Below, in pieces: positions 17,614-26,147 of a stretch of 64,000 bases of DNA. The position numbers and the translations under genes were made by a program. Every line of letters begins with the position of its first letter. Position 1 is the stretch's first letter. Below the pieces are notes generated by a model. That model was given only the letters and a program-made list of their open reading frames with translations, did not search any database and was not told the DNA's origin. This DNA is from Bacteroidales bacterium (lineage in GTDB: Bacteria; Bacteroidota; Bacteroidia; Bacteroidales; P3), in the NCBI GenBank assembly GCA_017429685.1, contig JAFROL010000022.1, positions 1 through 64,000 on the forward strand. Direction: 5' to 3'.

Positions 17614-18426
17614 TCACTCCCTCAGGGCGCTTGGCGAGGCGCCGAGGTGTTTCTGCACGTAGCGGACAAAATAGTTGGTGGAGGAGAAACCGTAGTAGTC
17701 CGATATTTCGTCGATAGTGAGGGCTCGGTTGCGCAACGTGCGGCTGATGTCGAGGGCCGTGTAGCGCGTGATCCAGTACATTGCCGACTGTCCGCTCACC
17801 TCGCGGCACACCTCGCTCAGGTGTTTTGGCGTGACGCACAGCGCGTCGGCATACCACGCCACGTCGCGGTGCTGCACAAACTCGCCTCGGTCGAGCAGCG
17901 ACATAAAATGCTGCATCAGAAGTGCCTGCTGGTTGGTGACGTGCCGCTCGCCGTAGAGTTCCACGTGGAAGTCAAAGAAGTCGATGATCATACATTGCAC
18001 GGCGTTGAGCATCGCGTCGCGGTGGAAATTGTGCTGCGGCAGGGCCAGGCGGCGGCGTATGTAGTCGAAGTTCAGCGCGCAGACCTCCTGCTGCTGTGCG
18101 GTGAGGTGCATCACCGGGTCCTCGAACAGCGCCAGGTGGCCGCGCATACCGTAGTTGCTTTGCGGCGTTGCCACTTCGGTGAAGGGGGCTGAGACGTAGA
18201 TGACCTCAATGCGGAAAACCGCGCTGGGCGCGTAGTCGTGCAGCAGGAGCGACTGCTGCGGAATGATGAGGCAGTCGCCTGCGGCCACCCTGTGCTCCCG
18301 CGCCCCGAGGCGGAAGGTGCAGCTGCCCGCCCGGCACAGCGCGTGGGTGATGTAGCCCTGCTGCTGCATAGCTGCCGTCTGGTCAAGGCTTGTGGCAATG
18401 ATGATATCTTCGTTCAACGTACTCAT
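17614..18426 (-). CDS. AraC family transcriptional regulator
   Basis: 270 residues. The N-terminal half is a cupin-like ligand-binding domain (residues about 15-140) and the C-terminal hundred residues are the double helix-turn-helix of AraC/XylS proteins (CVTPKHLSEVCREVSG; YYGFSSTNYFVRYVQ; HLGASPSALRE). It is divergent from the redox island beginning at 18601, whose promoter lies in the 174-bp gap, so it probably controls that island. A fragment of a second, very similar regulator lies at 22217-22328. Confidence 0.93.
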   Translation of the reverse strand: MSTLNEDIIIATSLDQTAAMQQQGYITHALCRAGSCTFRLGAREHRVAAGDCLIIPQQSLLLHDYAPSAVFRIEVIYVSAPFTEVATPQSNYGMRGHLALFEDPVMHLTAQQQEVCALNFDYIRRRLALPQHNFHRDAMLNAVQCMIIDFFDFHVELYGERHVTNQQALLMQHFMSLLDRGEFVQHRDVAWYADALCVTPKHLSEVCREVSGQSAMYWITRYTALDISRTLRNRALTIDEISDYYGFSSTNYFVRYVQKHLGASPSALRE

Positions 18427-18505
18427 AACTGACAGATAACGTTGAAATAACCCATTTATTGTGTCGTACTATGCGCGATTTGTGCACAACAAGCGGCATT
18501 CTGTG

Positions 18506-18538
18506 TTTGGTCTGTTTGGCGGAAATGGTGTATTTTTG
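18506..18538 (+). promoter_or_regulatory. Promoter of the redox island
   Basis: TTTG at 18506-18509, a 21-bp spacer and TATTTTTG at 18531-18538. It lies 62 nt before the CMD-cupin start and between the divergent AraC regulator and its likely target. Confidence 0.75.
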
Positions 18539-18600
18539 CAATCCAAAGCAACAATAGTCCAACGGGACTTTGAATAATGAATATTAATATTTTATACGAT

Positions 18601-19704
18601 ATGAAACGAATACTGATGCCACTTGTGGTGGCTGCGATGGCCCTGGCGATGGTCGCCTGCGGCACAAAAACGACCAAAACGGACAAGGATATGAATACAC
18701 TCACATTTACTACCAAGCAGGCGGCGGCAATGACCGTCATCGCCTGCAACGAGGCGCGCGGCGACCAGTCGTCACTCGCTGGCGCCATCCACGAGGGCTT
18801 CGAGGCCGGCCTCACAGCCAACCAGATGAAGGAGGCCCTCTCGCAACTCTATGCCTACACCGGCTTTCCCCGTTCGCTCAACGCCTTGGGCACCCTGCAA
18901 AAGGTTATGGAACAGCGTGGCGACGTGGATATGGGTCCCGAATCATCGCCGCTGCCACACGGCTACGATGCCCTTAAGCAGGGCACCGAGGTGCAGACTC
19001 GCCTCAGCGGACAGCCCTTCAACTACGACTTCTGCCCCGCCGAGGACTACTACCTCAAGGCACACCTCTTTGGCGACATCTTTGCTCGCGACGTGCTGAC
19101 GTATGCCGACCGCGAGCTGGTGACCGTCAGCGCGCTGAGCGGCCTTGAGGACGTGATGCCGCAGCTGCAGGCCCACGTGCGCGGAGCCCTGAATATGGGC
19201 GTCACCGACGAGCAGCTTGCCGCCATCCCCATAGCACTGAAAGCCGCAGGACTCGAAGCAGAAGCGCTGCGCTGCGAGGCCGCCATCGCTGCCGTAAATG
19301 GCTCCCCGCAGGTGGTGTCGCCCTCGTCGTTCCCGCTGGGCCAGCCCAACGACGCCTATGCTCAATACTTCATCGGCCAGAGCTACCTTGCCGTGCTCGA
19401 CACCGTCAGCGGCCTATGCAACGTCACCTTCGAGCCTTGCTGCCGCAACAACTGGCACATTCATCACCACGCCGTACAGGTGCTGGTCTGCGTCAGCGGT
19501 CGCGGCTGGTACCAGGAATGGGGCAAGGAACCCGTGGAGCTAAAGCCTGGCACCGTGGTCACCGTCCCCGCCGGCACCAAGCACTGGCACGGCGCCGCCG
19601 CCGACAGCTGGATGCAGCACCTGGCCTACTTCACCGCCCAGCAGCCCGGCTTCCGCAACGAATGGCTCGAACCCGTCGACGACAAACAGTACAGCAAACT
19701 GTAA
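18601..19704 (+). CDS. Carboxymuconolactone decarboxylase-cupin fusion lipoprotein
   Basis: 367 residues from the ATG at 18601, which starts a lipoprotein signal (MALAMVAC, acylated Cys at about residue 20). Two tandem CMD/AhpD-like helical domains follow at about residues 35-120 and 145-230, the second with DRELVTVSALSGL and HVRGALNMGVTDEQL. The C-terminus is a cupin (about 255-345) with metal-type histidines in NNWHIHHHAVQVLVCVSGRG and a final KHWHGA. CMD-cupin fusions are known in bacteria and often sit with flavodoxin-like and aldo/keto reductase genes, as here. The substrate is unknown. A role in reactive aldehyde or quinone detoxification is inferred. The classic AhpD CxxC is absent. 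Confidence 0.88.
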   Translation: MKRILMPLVVAAMALAMVACGTKTTKTDKDMNTLTFTTKQAAAMTVIACNEARGDQSSLAGAIHEGFEAGLTANQMKEALSQLYAYTGFPRSLNALGTLQKVMEQRGDVDMGPESSPLPHGYDALKQGTEVQTRLSGQPFNYDFCPAEDYYLKAHLFGDIFARDVLTYADRELVTVSALSGLEDVMPQLQAHVRGALNMGVTDEQLAAIPIALKAAGLEAEALRCEAAIAAVNGSPQVVSPSSFPLGQPNDAYAQYFIGQSYLAVLDTVSGLCNVTFEPCCRNNWHIHHHAVQVLVCVSGRGWYQEWGKEPVELKPGTVVTVPAGTKHWHGAAADSWMQHLAYFTAQQPGFRNEWLEPVDDKQYSKL

Positions 19705-19761
19705 GTAGGTAAGCCTTACTCGTACCATCGACGCCGAGCGCTTCGCGTAACGCCGAAGGCG

Positions 19762-19790
19762 AAAAATCTACAAGATTTACAAGATTTCGC
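19762..19790. repeat. CTACAAGATTTACAAGATTTCG dispersed repeat
   Basis: Tandem ACAAGATTT words in the spacer before the iron-sulfur flavoprotein gene. The same words recur at 43213-43240, 43313-43332 and, inverted, 45818-45841. Confidence 0.75.
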
Positions 19791-19862
19791 GATGCCGTAG
19801 GCGAGCAGGAGAATTGAGATTTATAGAACTAGCCCAAAGTGAAAATGTTATAAGAAACAATT

Positions 19863-20492
19863 ATGGAACATAAACTGAACGTATTGTTAATCAACGGCAG
19901 CCCCAATGCCAAGGGCTGTACCTATACGGCCCTCAGCGAAGTGGAACGCACCCTCAACGCCGAGGGCATCGCCACCGAACTGGTGCATATCGGCAACCGC
20001 GACATCCGTGGCTGCATAGCCTGCTACAAGTGTGCCGAACAGGGCCATTGCGTCTTCAACGATGCCGTCAACGAGCTGGCGCCCAAGTTCGAGGCTGCCG
20101 ACGGCCTGGTCGTCGGTTCGCCCACCTACTATGCCGGCCCCAACGGCACGCTGACCAACCTCCTGGACCGCCTCTTCTTCTCCACTCCCTTCAGCAAGCG
20201 TATGAAGGTCGGCGCCGCCGTCTGCTCCGCCCGTCGCGGAGGCACCACGGCTACCCTCGACCGTCTGAACAAATATTTCACCATCAGCGAAATGCCCATT
20301 TCCAGCAGCCGCTACTGGAATATGGTGCACGGACACAATGCTGAAGACGTTTTGAAAGATGAAGAAGGCATACAATGTATGCGTATTCTTGGCCGCAATA
20401 TGGCTTTCCTCCTCCGCGCCATCGCCGCCGAGCGTGAGCGCAATGGACTGCCTATGCCGGAAGAGACCGTCTACACCAACTTTATCCGTTGA
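19863..20492 (+). CDS. Iron-sulfur flavoprotein / NAD(P)H-dependent FMN reductase
   Basis: 209 residues with a flavodoxin-like fold. The phosphate loop is NGSPNAKGCTYTAL (residues about 10-23), followed by a four-cysteine motif of the form CX2CX2CX5C (GCIACYKCAEQGHC, about residues 44-57). This is the cluster-binding signature of the Isf family. A flavin-contacting SPTYYAGPNGTL loop follows. It is cytoplasmic, with no signal. It likely transfers electrons from NAD(P)H or ferredoxin to a quinone, nitro or other acceptor. It is second in the plus-strand redox island, 58 nt before a DUF362 lipoprotein gene. Confidence 0.85.
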   Translation: MEHKLNVLLINGSPNAKGCTYTALSEVERTLNAEGIATELVHIGNRDIRGCIACYKCAEQGHCVFNDAVNELAPKFEAADGLVVGSPTYYAGPNGTLTNLLDRLFFSTPFSKRMKVGAAVCSARRGGTTATLDRLNKYFTISEMPISSSRYWNMVHGHNAEDVLKDEEGIQCMRILGRNMAFLLRAIAAERERNGLPMPEETVYTNFIR

Positions 20493-20550
20493 CGCCGTGG
20501 ATGACAGACATAGCCGAAATAATCACAAACAATCTTTAATAATATCGAAA

Positions 20551-21573
20551 ATGAAAAAAGCATTTCTTTTTATTGCCGCTGCCGCCATATTTATGGTCGG
20601 CTGCAAGAACAACAACCAGCCCGTCGAGGATCAGGAACCCGTACAGGAGGGCGCCGCCGTCTATATGACCCGCGACATCAGTCCCGAGGCTCTCGTCAAA
20701 ATCTACGAAGCCCTTGGCGTCAAGGCCCAAGGCCGCGTAGCCGTCAAGATCAGCACCGGCGAAGGCTCCAACCCTAACTACCTGAAGCCCGAGCTTATCC
20801 GCCTGCTCGTCGACACCGTGCACGGCACCATCGTGGAGTGCAACACCGCCTACGGCAATGCCCCCGAGGACAAGAAAGACGAGCGCACCACCTCCGCCAA
20901 CCACTGGAAAATCATTGAGCGCCACGGCTTCATCCCTATGTTCAAGGTCGACATTATGGACGAAGAGGGTGAAATCCGCATCCCCGTCAACGACAGCACC
21001 CACATCAAGTACGACATCGTGGGCAGCCACATCGACAACTACGACTTCCTCATCGCCCTCAACCACTTCAAGGGTCATCCTATGGGAGGCTACGGCGGAG
21101 CTCTGAAGAACCTCAGCATCGGCTGCGCCAGCCCCAACGGCAAGGCCTACATCCACTCGAGCGGCAAGATGGAGAAGCTCGACATCGCCAAGCTCTGGAC
21201 ACCCGAGTTCATCGGCAACCAGGACGGCTTCCTCGAGAGTATGGCCGCCGCCGCACAGGCTGTGGTCAACCACTTCAACGGCAAAAAGGGCATCATCTAC
21301 ATCAGCGTGATGAACAATATGAGCATCGACTGTGACTGCGTGGACCATCCCACCCCCGTAAAACTGCAGGACTACGGCATCCTGGCCTCCACCGACCCCG
21401 TGGCCCTCGACCAGGCCTGCATCGACATCATCAACAATATGGAAGTCACGCCCGACAACGATGCCACGACCCTCACCGAGCGCATCGACAAGCAGCACGG
21501 CATCCACACCATCGAGCACGCCGAGAAGATCGGTCTCGGAAGCCGCAAGTACCACATTGTCAGCATCGACTAA
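20551..21573 (+). CDS. DUF362 domain lipoprotein (copy 1)
   Basis: 340 residues from the ATG at 20551. This start is chosen because it opens a lipoprotein signal ending MVGC. The rest is a DUF362 domain: GRVAVKISTGEGSNPNYLKP, NTAYG, NHFKGHPMGGYGGALKN, DCDCVDHPTP and a strongly conserved end (HAEKIGLGSRKYHIV). DUF362 proteins are poorly characterised and often carry 4Fe-4S ferredoxin domains. This one has no such domain. It is closely related to the second copy at 27885. Each is adjacent to a secreted flavodoxin gene, implying a working pair on the periplasmic side. The role is unknown. Confidence 0.85.
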   Translation: MKKAFLFIAAAAIFMVGCKNNNQPVEDQEPVQEGAAVYMTRDISPEALVKIYEALGVKAQGRVAVKISTGEGSNPNYLKPELIRLLVDTVHGTIVECNTAYGNAPEDKKDERTTSANHWKIIERHGFIPMFKVDIMDEEGEIRIPVNDSTHIKYDIVGSHIDNYDFLIALNHFKGHPMGGYGGALKNLSIGCASPNGKAYIHSSGKMEKLDIAKLWTPEFIGNQDGFLESMAAAAQAVVNHFNGKKGIIYISVMNNMSIDCDCVDHPTPVKLQDYGILASTDPVALDQACIDIINNMEVTPDNDATTLTERIDKQHGIHTIEHAEKIGLGSRKYHIVSID

Positions 21574-21577
21574 AAAA

Positions 21578-22093
21578 ATGAAACACATCGTAACAATCAT
21601 CTGCGCAGCGGTAATGCTTTTCGGAAGCACCGCCTGTGCACAAAACCGAAAGGAGAATAAAGAAATGAAGAAGACGCTTGTGGCCTACTTCTCGGCCACC
21701 GGAACCACCAAGGCTGCCGCACAACGGCTGGCCAAAGAGATGAACGCCGACCTCTTCGAGATTGCACCCGAGGTGCCTTACACTTCGGCAGACCTCGACT
21801 GGCGCGACAAGCAGAGCCGCTCCACCAAGGAGATGCAGGACAAGACCTCGCGCCCGGCCATCAAAGGCACTTGCCCCAACATCGCCGACTACGACACCAT
21901 ATGGATCGGGTTCCCTATCTGGTGGTACACAGCACCCACCATCGTCAACACCTTCATCGAGGCCCACGACCTGAGCGGTAAGGTGCTCAAGGTCTTCGCC
22001 ACCAGCGGTGGCAGCGGCGTGGCTGGCTCGGCCAAAGACCTCAAAAACGCCTATCCGCAATACAACTGGGGCGAAAGCCGGCTGATGAACTGA
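21578..22093 (+). CDS. Exported flavodoxin
   Basis: 171 residues. A signal sequence with a possible lipobox (FGSTAC) precedes a flavodoxin domain. Seen are the FMN phosphate loop YFSATGTTKAAAQRLA (about residues 36-51), a DTIWIGFPIWWYTAPT aromatic flavin stack near residue 108, and a late TSGGSG loop. The gene begins only 4 nt after the DUF362 stop, so the two are co-translated or tightly coupled. Exported flavodoxins of this kind in Bacteroidota presumably act as low-potential carriers or quinone reductases outside the cytoplasm. The partner is unknown. Confidence 0.88.
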   Translation: MKHIVTIICAAVMLFGSTACAQNRKENKEMKKTLVAYFSATGTTKAAAQRLAKEMNADLFEIAPEVPYTSADLDWRDKQSRSTKEMQDKTSRPAIKGTCPNIADYDTIWIGFPIWWYTAPTIVNTFIEAHDLSGKVLKVFATSGGSGVAGSAKDLKNAYPQYNWGESRLMN

Positions 22094-22176
22094 CACACAC
22101 ACAAGCGCGTCTCATAAGCATTAATCCCCTAATGAGACTTGCTTATGGACCATCCTAAAAAACTAATGGTTAAATG

Positions 22177-22214
22177 AAACGAGGGCGTCCTTGACATCTA
22201 AGACGTCCTCGTTT
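22177..22214 (+). terminator. Hairpin closing the first half of the redox island
   Basis: Stem AAACGAGGGCGTC.TT pairs with AAGACGTCCTCGTTT around GACATCT, followed by TTGT. It is positioned 84 nt after the flavodoxin stop and just before an AraC gene remnant. Confidence 0.7.
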
Positions 22215-22216
22215 TG

Positions 22217-22328
22217 TACGTACTCGCCGCGGGCCAGCAGCGACATAAACTGCTCCATCAGCAGCGCCTGCTTGGTGCTTACGTTCCGCTCTCCATAGAG
22301 TTCTACATTGAAGTCGATGTAATCATAG
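22217..22328 (-). pseudogene. AraC regulator remnant
   Basis: Read on the minus strand, these 112 bases encode a fragment (DFNVELYGERNVSTKQALLM, then MSLLARGEY) clearly matching residues about 146-183 of the AraC protein at 17614-18426 (FHVELYGERHV, QALLMQHFMSLLDRGE). No start or HTH part remains. It shows that a second regulator gene of the same family once stood here, divergent from the cupin gene, in the same arrangement as AraC and CMD-cupin. The rest of the gap (22329-22589) holds a -7 box TACTTTTG at 22508-22515 for the next gene. Confidence 0.82.
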
Positions 22329-22589
22329 TTGCCAATTAACGCAAAAATCGGTCAATATTGTGCCGAAATCGGTATTTGGATTGCTTTTGGGGATTATTTA
22401 AAAAACGTTAAAAGTGGTTTCGACAGTTGTCGGTGTGGCGGCATTGCATACCAAAAGGTAAGTGGCTTACCGTCGGGTACCCTCTTGCGGGGTTTTGGAA
22501 AGTGTTGTACTTTTGCAACCGAATTTAGAACGAAAACGATAACGAAAATTCATCCACTTAAAAAAATAATCTTTAAAATCAATACAGCA

Positions 22590-23042
22590 ATGAGAACAAT
22601 TGAAACAATTAAAGAAGGCCGCAACTACAAGGCCGTCAGCGTAGGAAACATCAACCAGATTATCGAGCACGAACTGCCGATGGGGCCGAATGTCATTAAA
22701 GGCAAAGTTTTTGTCGGTCAGACCGTTGGCACCACGGGTAGCGAGCTGTCGTTCCAGACGCTGGTGCCGGGTCAGGACAGCGGCTTCCTCCACACCCACA
22801 AGACCCACGAGGAGCTTTATATCATCCTGCGCGGCAAGGGTACCTATCAGGTCGACGGTGAGCAGTTTCCCGTCAGCGAAGGCACCATCGTGCGCGTCAG
22901 CCCCAACGGCCGTCGTGCCTTGAAGAACACCGGCAAGGAGAACCTGACGATGCTTTGCATCCAGTACAAGGCCAACAACTTCACCGAGGCCGACAGCCCG
23001 ATGACCGACGGCAATATCCTTGGCGACCCGCTGGTGTGGTAA
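22590..23042 (+). CDS. Small cupin-domain protein
   Basis: 150 residues, a single cupin barrel. The two motifs are visible: GFLHTHKTHEELYIILRGKG (metal His-His-Glu) and a later segment beginning GTIVRVSPNGRRALKN. There is no signal, so it is cytoplasmic. The start was chosen at the ATG after the -7 box at 22508-22515. An upstream extension of the frame runs through non-coding sequence. Function is unknown. Such cupins often handle small organic acids or act as sensors. Confidence 0.87.
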   Translation: MRTIETIKEGRNYKAVSVGNINQIIEHELPMGPNVIKGKVFVGQTVGTTGSELSFQTLVPGQDSGFLHTHKTHEELYIILRGKGTYQVDGEQFPVSEGTIVRVSPNGRRALKNTGKENLTMLCIQYKANNFTEADSPMTDGNILGDPLVW

Positions 23043-23090
23043 ACGCTAACTTTAACGAAAACGATAATTCTAACAAAAACGATATAGAAA

Positions 23091-23971
23091 TGAAAAAGTC
23101 AATCGTCCTGATGGCCGCAGCCGCCATCCTTGCCGTAGGCTGCAAAAACAACAATGAAAACACAAACCAAAACGACACGACAATGAATGCGCAGAAAGAA
23201 GCCGTTGGCCAGTTCCAGGCCTACCAGCTTGACGGATTCAAGCTGCACGTCTACAACTCGAACGACGTTATGTTCGATGCCAGCTACATCATCGAAGGCC
23301 AGGACGGCCTGGTGGTGATGGAATACCCCCTCTTCAAGGTGAATGCCGCAGAGTTTGCCGAATACATCAAGGCCCTCGGCAAGCCCGTGGTGACCGATAT
23401 CACCGACTATCATCTGGGCGGCAGCGACCAGCTGCCCATCGTTATGCCCGAGGGTATGCCTCAGTTTATCGAAGGCCCCATCTACGGTGGTATGATGAAA
23501 GGCTTCGCCGAACAGTTCGGCGAGACGATGGTCGACCTGCCCACGCAACAGGCCACCGAGGTGCCCTTTGGCAGCACCCAGCAGTATGCCGGTGTAGACT
23601 TCCGTTTCGACCGCGGCGCCGCCAGCGACTTCCCTGGTTCGATGATCCTCATCGGCAGCCAGGTGTGCTACACCCACTGGGCTCCCTATCAGATGCATAT
23701 GAGCCCCCTGCAGCTGGGCAGCAAGGAGGCTATCGACGCTGAGTTGGCAGCCACCAAGGCTGAGTTGGCTACGGGTGCCAAGTATTTCATCGGTGGTCAC
23801 GGCGGTTTGGTCGAGAAGCCTGCCGTCGAAGCGCGTATCGCCTACTTGGAATGCCTGAAGAAACTCCGCGCCGAGAAGAAGGATGCCAACGCTTTTGCCG
23901 AAGCCCTCAAGGCAGCCTATCCCGATATGCCTGGCGACATCGCCCCGCTGGCTGAAGCCCTCTACAAATAA
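23091..23971 (+). CDS. Metallo-beta-lactamase-fold-like lipoprotein, degenerate metal site
   Basis: 293 residues. The lipoprotein signal ends AVGC. The body resembles an MBL-fold hydrolase: an early DASYIIEGQDGLVVMEYP strand pair, then VVTDITDYHLGGSD where a canonical enzyme has HxHxDHxGG, and a late KYFIGGHGGL. The first histidines of the metal site are missing (TDITDYH), so two-zinc chemistry is doubtful. One His and one Asp remain. It follows the cupin gene by 48 nt in the island. It could be a binding protein derived from an MBL enzyme. The fold assignment is moderate. Confidence 0.65.
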
Positions 23972-24055
23972 TACTTTCTTCACCTAAGCAGTTGCACTAC
24001 AGGCGGGTTTCGCAAGATGCCTGCCTGTTTGCAAAAAAAATCGCACCTTTGCACT

Positions 24056-24505
24056 ATGATTGAACTTGCATTGGAATTTCTTAACAACCACATTGAAGGC
24101 GTGTTGGCCACGGTCGACGGCGACCGTCCCTGTCTGCGGGCTTTCCAAATAATGAAGCAGGAGGGCACGACCCTCTATTTTGCCACTTCAGAGCGCAAGG
24201 AGGTCTACCGCCAGCTGCAGCAGAACCCGAAGGTGGAGTTTCTCGTGATGTACGACCGTGTGTCGGTGCGTTGCTCAGGACGGGCCGACTTTGACGTGGC
24301 CGACAGCGACAAGCGCTGGATATACGACCACAACGAGGTGCTGCGCCGCCTATATCCGAGTTATGACACGATGGCTTATTTCAAGCTTCCTATCGAAAGG
24401 ATGGACTATTACGACCTGCGGCCTACGCCGCCCATCCACAAATCGTTCGACCTTGCCACCGGCGAGAGTCGCGACGGTTTCGTTGGCGCACGATTCACCA
24501 AATGA
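24056..24505 (+). CDS. Pyridoxamine 5'-phosphate oxidase-like flavin protein
   Basis: 149 residues from the ATG at 24056. A split-barrel FMN-binding fold of the PPOX superfamily: GVLATVDGDRPCLRAFQIM, then LYFATSERKEVYRQLQQNP and VRCSGRADF. The short length suggests an FMN- or F420-type oxidoreductase rather than true PdxH. Its TGA overlaps the ATG of the macrodomain gene (ATGA at 24502-24505), so it is the first gene of a tightly coupled four-gene operon with macrodomain, sirtuin and leucine-rich repeat genes. An upstream in-frame ATG at 24017 is possible but adds 13 residues that do not fit the fold. Confidence 0.85.
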   Translation: MIELALEFLNNHIEGVLATVDGDRPCLRAFQIMKQEGTTLYFATSERKEVYRQLQQNPKVEFLVMYDRVSVRCSGRADFDVADSDKRWIYDHNEVLRRLYPSYDTMAYFKLPIERMDYYDLRPTPPIHKSFDLATGESRDGFVGARFTK

Positions 24506-25335
24506 CAGCAAGCATTATGGACCGACTGGAAAACTTAGACTTTTGTATACGCTACCTGATGCGTCAGGACGGCGTAGAGGCCGATGTGCCGACGACGCTC
24601 GAAGGCAAGCAACGCCTGCTGCGGGCCCTGATGAATGTCTGGGAACCGCAGCCGCTGAGCGAGGCGTTCCTCCGTGCGCAGGACGTCGAGTTGCAGGCGC
24701 AGCTGCAGGACAAGGGAGTTGTGAACTTGGAAGACATCGCCGCGACAGCCGACACACTGCGCCTCTGGCAGGGCGACATCACACGGCTGCGTGTCGATGC
24801 CATCGTCAACGCTGCCAACAGCAGGATGATGGGCTGCTGGCATCCGCTGCACGCCTGCATCGACAACTGCATCCACAGCGCCGCTGGACTGCAGCTGCGT
24901 GCCGAATGCGCCAAGGCTATGAGCGGCGCCGAGTGTCCGCCGGTGCATCCGGAATACACGTTCAATGGCACCACCTATCGGCATGCCTTCACCTCCGAGG
25001 CCCTCATCACCGAGGCCTACAACCTGCCGTGCCGCCATATCCTTCACACCGTGGGCCCCATCATCCCCAATGGCGTACCCACAAAAGAACAAGAAGCGCA
25101 GCTGGCCAACTGCTACCGCAATTGCCTGGGTTTGGCAGAGGCCAACGGCTGCCGCAGCATCGCCTTCTGCTGCATTTCCACGGGCGAGTTCCGTTTCCCC
25201 AACCGCCGTGCCGCCGAAATTGCCATCGAGACGGTTAGGAATTATGAGTTTAAAGACCAGAGTTTTACTGTGGTTTTCAACGTTTTCAAAGATATAGACT
25301 ATGACATCTACCGACAGCTACTCTCAAAGGATTGA
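24502..25335 (+). CDS. Zinc-dependent protein-ADP-ribose hydrolase (macrodomain)
   Basis: 277 residues (alternative ATG at 24517, 272 residues). It removes ADP-ribose from modified proteins. A helical N-terminal domain (residues 1-85) precedes the macrodomain, which begins LWQGDITRLRVDAIVNAANS. The catalytic loop is GCWHPLHACIDNCIHSAAG, whose Cys and His match the zinc ligands of the MacroD-Zn subclass. Later come ILHTVGPI and the phosphate loop CCISTGEFRFPN. This subclass is known to be operonic with SirTM sirtuins in Staphylococcus and Streptococcus, where it reverses SirTM ADP-ribosylation. Here the SirTM gene follows, overlapping by 35 nt. Confidence 0.94.
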   Translation: MTASIMDRLENLDFCIRYLMRQDGVEADVPTTLEGKQRLLRALMNVWEPQPLSEAFLRAQDVELQAQLQDKGVVNLEDIAATADTLRLWQGDITRLRVDAIVNAANSRMMGCWHPLHACIDNCIHSAAGLQLRAECAKAMSGAECPPVHPEYTFNGTTYRHAFTSEALITEAYNLPCRHILHTVGPIIPNGVPTKEQEAQLANCYRNCLGLAEANGCRSIAFCCISTGEFRFPNRRAAEIAIETVRNYEFKDQSFTVVFNVFKDIDYDIYRQLLSKD

Positions 25336-26143
25336 ATCGTTGCGTCAGGCCATCGCCGAGGCCGACCATATCATCATCGGCGCCGGTGCGGGTCTCAGCA
25401 CCGCCGCGGGTTTAGACTACGCAGGCGAGGATTTCCGCCGCGAGTTCGCGCCGTGGATTGAGCGCTACGGCATCACCGACCTCTACACCGGCGGTTTCCA
25501 CCCTTTCGAGAGCCAAGAAGAATACTGGGCCTTCTGGGCCAAACACATCTGGTTCTGCCGCTACCGTACGGGCGCGTTGCCGCTCTACCGCAAGCTGCTG
25601 GCGCTGTTTCCCAACGCTTTCGTCGTCACCACCAACGTCGATGCACAGTTCGAGCTGGCCGGATTCGCGGCAGAGAACATCTTCGCCACGCAGGGCGACT
25701 ATGGTTGTTTTCAGTCCGCAAGCGGAACGCCTAAAAAACTGATAAGCAACCGTGAATGGGTGGAACGGGCGCTGCCACTCGTCGAAGATTGCCGAATTCC
25801 GACGGAGATGTTGCCCACTATGCCCGATGGACAGCCCGCGGCGTTGAACCTGCGCGTCGACGACACCTTCGTCGAAGACTTTCATTGGCAGCAGCAGGCG
25901 CGCCGCTACAGCGACTTTGTCGGCAATGCCTCGCAGGAAAACCTGCTGCTCCTCGAATTCGGCATCGGCTACAATACACCCGGCATCATCCGTTTGCCAT
26001 TCGAACAGTTTGCCCAGAAGTTCCCGCACACCACCCTTGTCCGTTTCAACCCTGCCGACCCCGAGCCGTACCTTCAGGATATGCCGCGATTTGTTGCCTT
26101 TACAGAGGATATTAGTCAGATATTGAACGATATAGTCAAATAG
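25301..26143 (+). CDS. SirTM-type (class M) sirtuin, protein ADP-ribosyltransferase
   Basis: 280 residues. NAD+-dependent Sir2-fold enzyme. The NAD loop is IIGAGAGLSTAAGLDY (about residues 24-39), then GGFHPFESQEEYWAFW, VVTTNVDAQFELAGF, FATQGDYGCFQ and DDTFVED, an order and wording typical of SirTM. The usual sirtuin catalytic His is replaced by Gln in TQGDYG, as in known SirTM enzymes, which ADP-ribosylate rather than deacetylate. The structural zinc-ribbon cysteines are mostly missing (MLPTMPDGQ where relatives have a CPxCG-type knuckle). It overlaps the macrodomain gene and is 4 nt from the LRR gene. No lipoate ligase or GcvH-L gene is adjacent, unlike the described operons. Confidence 0.93.
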   Translation: MTSTDSYSQRIESLRQAIAEADHIIIGAGAGLSTAAGLDYAGEDFRREFAPWIERYGITDLYTGGFHPFESQEEYWAFWAKHIWFCRYRTGALPLYRKLLALFPNAFVVTTNVDAQFELAGFAAENIFATQGDYGCFQSASGTPKKLISNREWVERALPLVEDCRIPTEMLPTMPDGQPAALNLRVDDTFVEDFHWQQQARRYSDFVGNASQENLLLLEFGIGYNTPGIIRLPFEQFAQKFPHTTLVRFNPADPEPYLQDMPRFVAFTEDISQILNDIVK

Positions 26144-26147
26144 CAAT

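Noticed and set aside
17254..18192. 312-residue plus-strand frame
   Set aside because: It runs through a dispersed repeat and then opposite the AraC gene. The translated part has shadow-frame composition.
24028..24051. TTTG...CACCTTTG as promoter of the PPOX-SirTM operon
   Set aside because: The spacer is only 12 bp and the second box lacks the TA. The operon may instead be read from the upstream genes.
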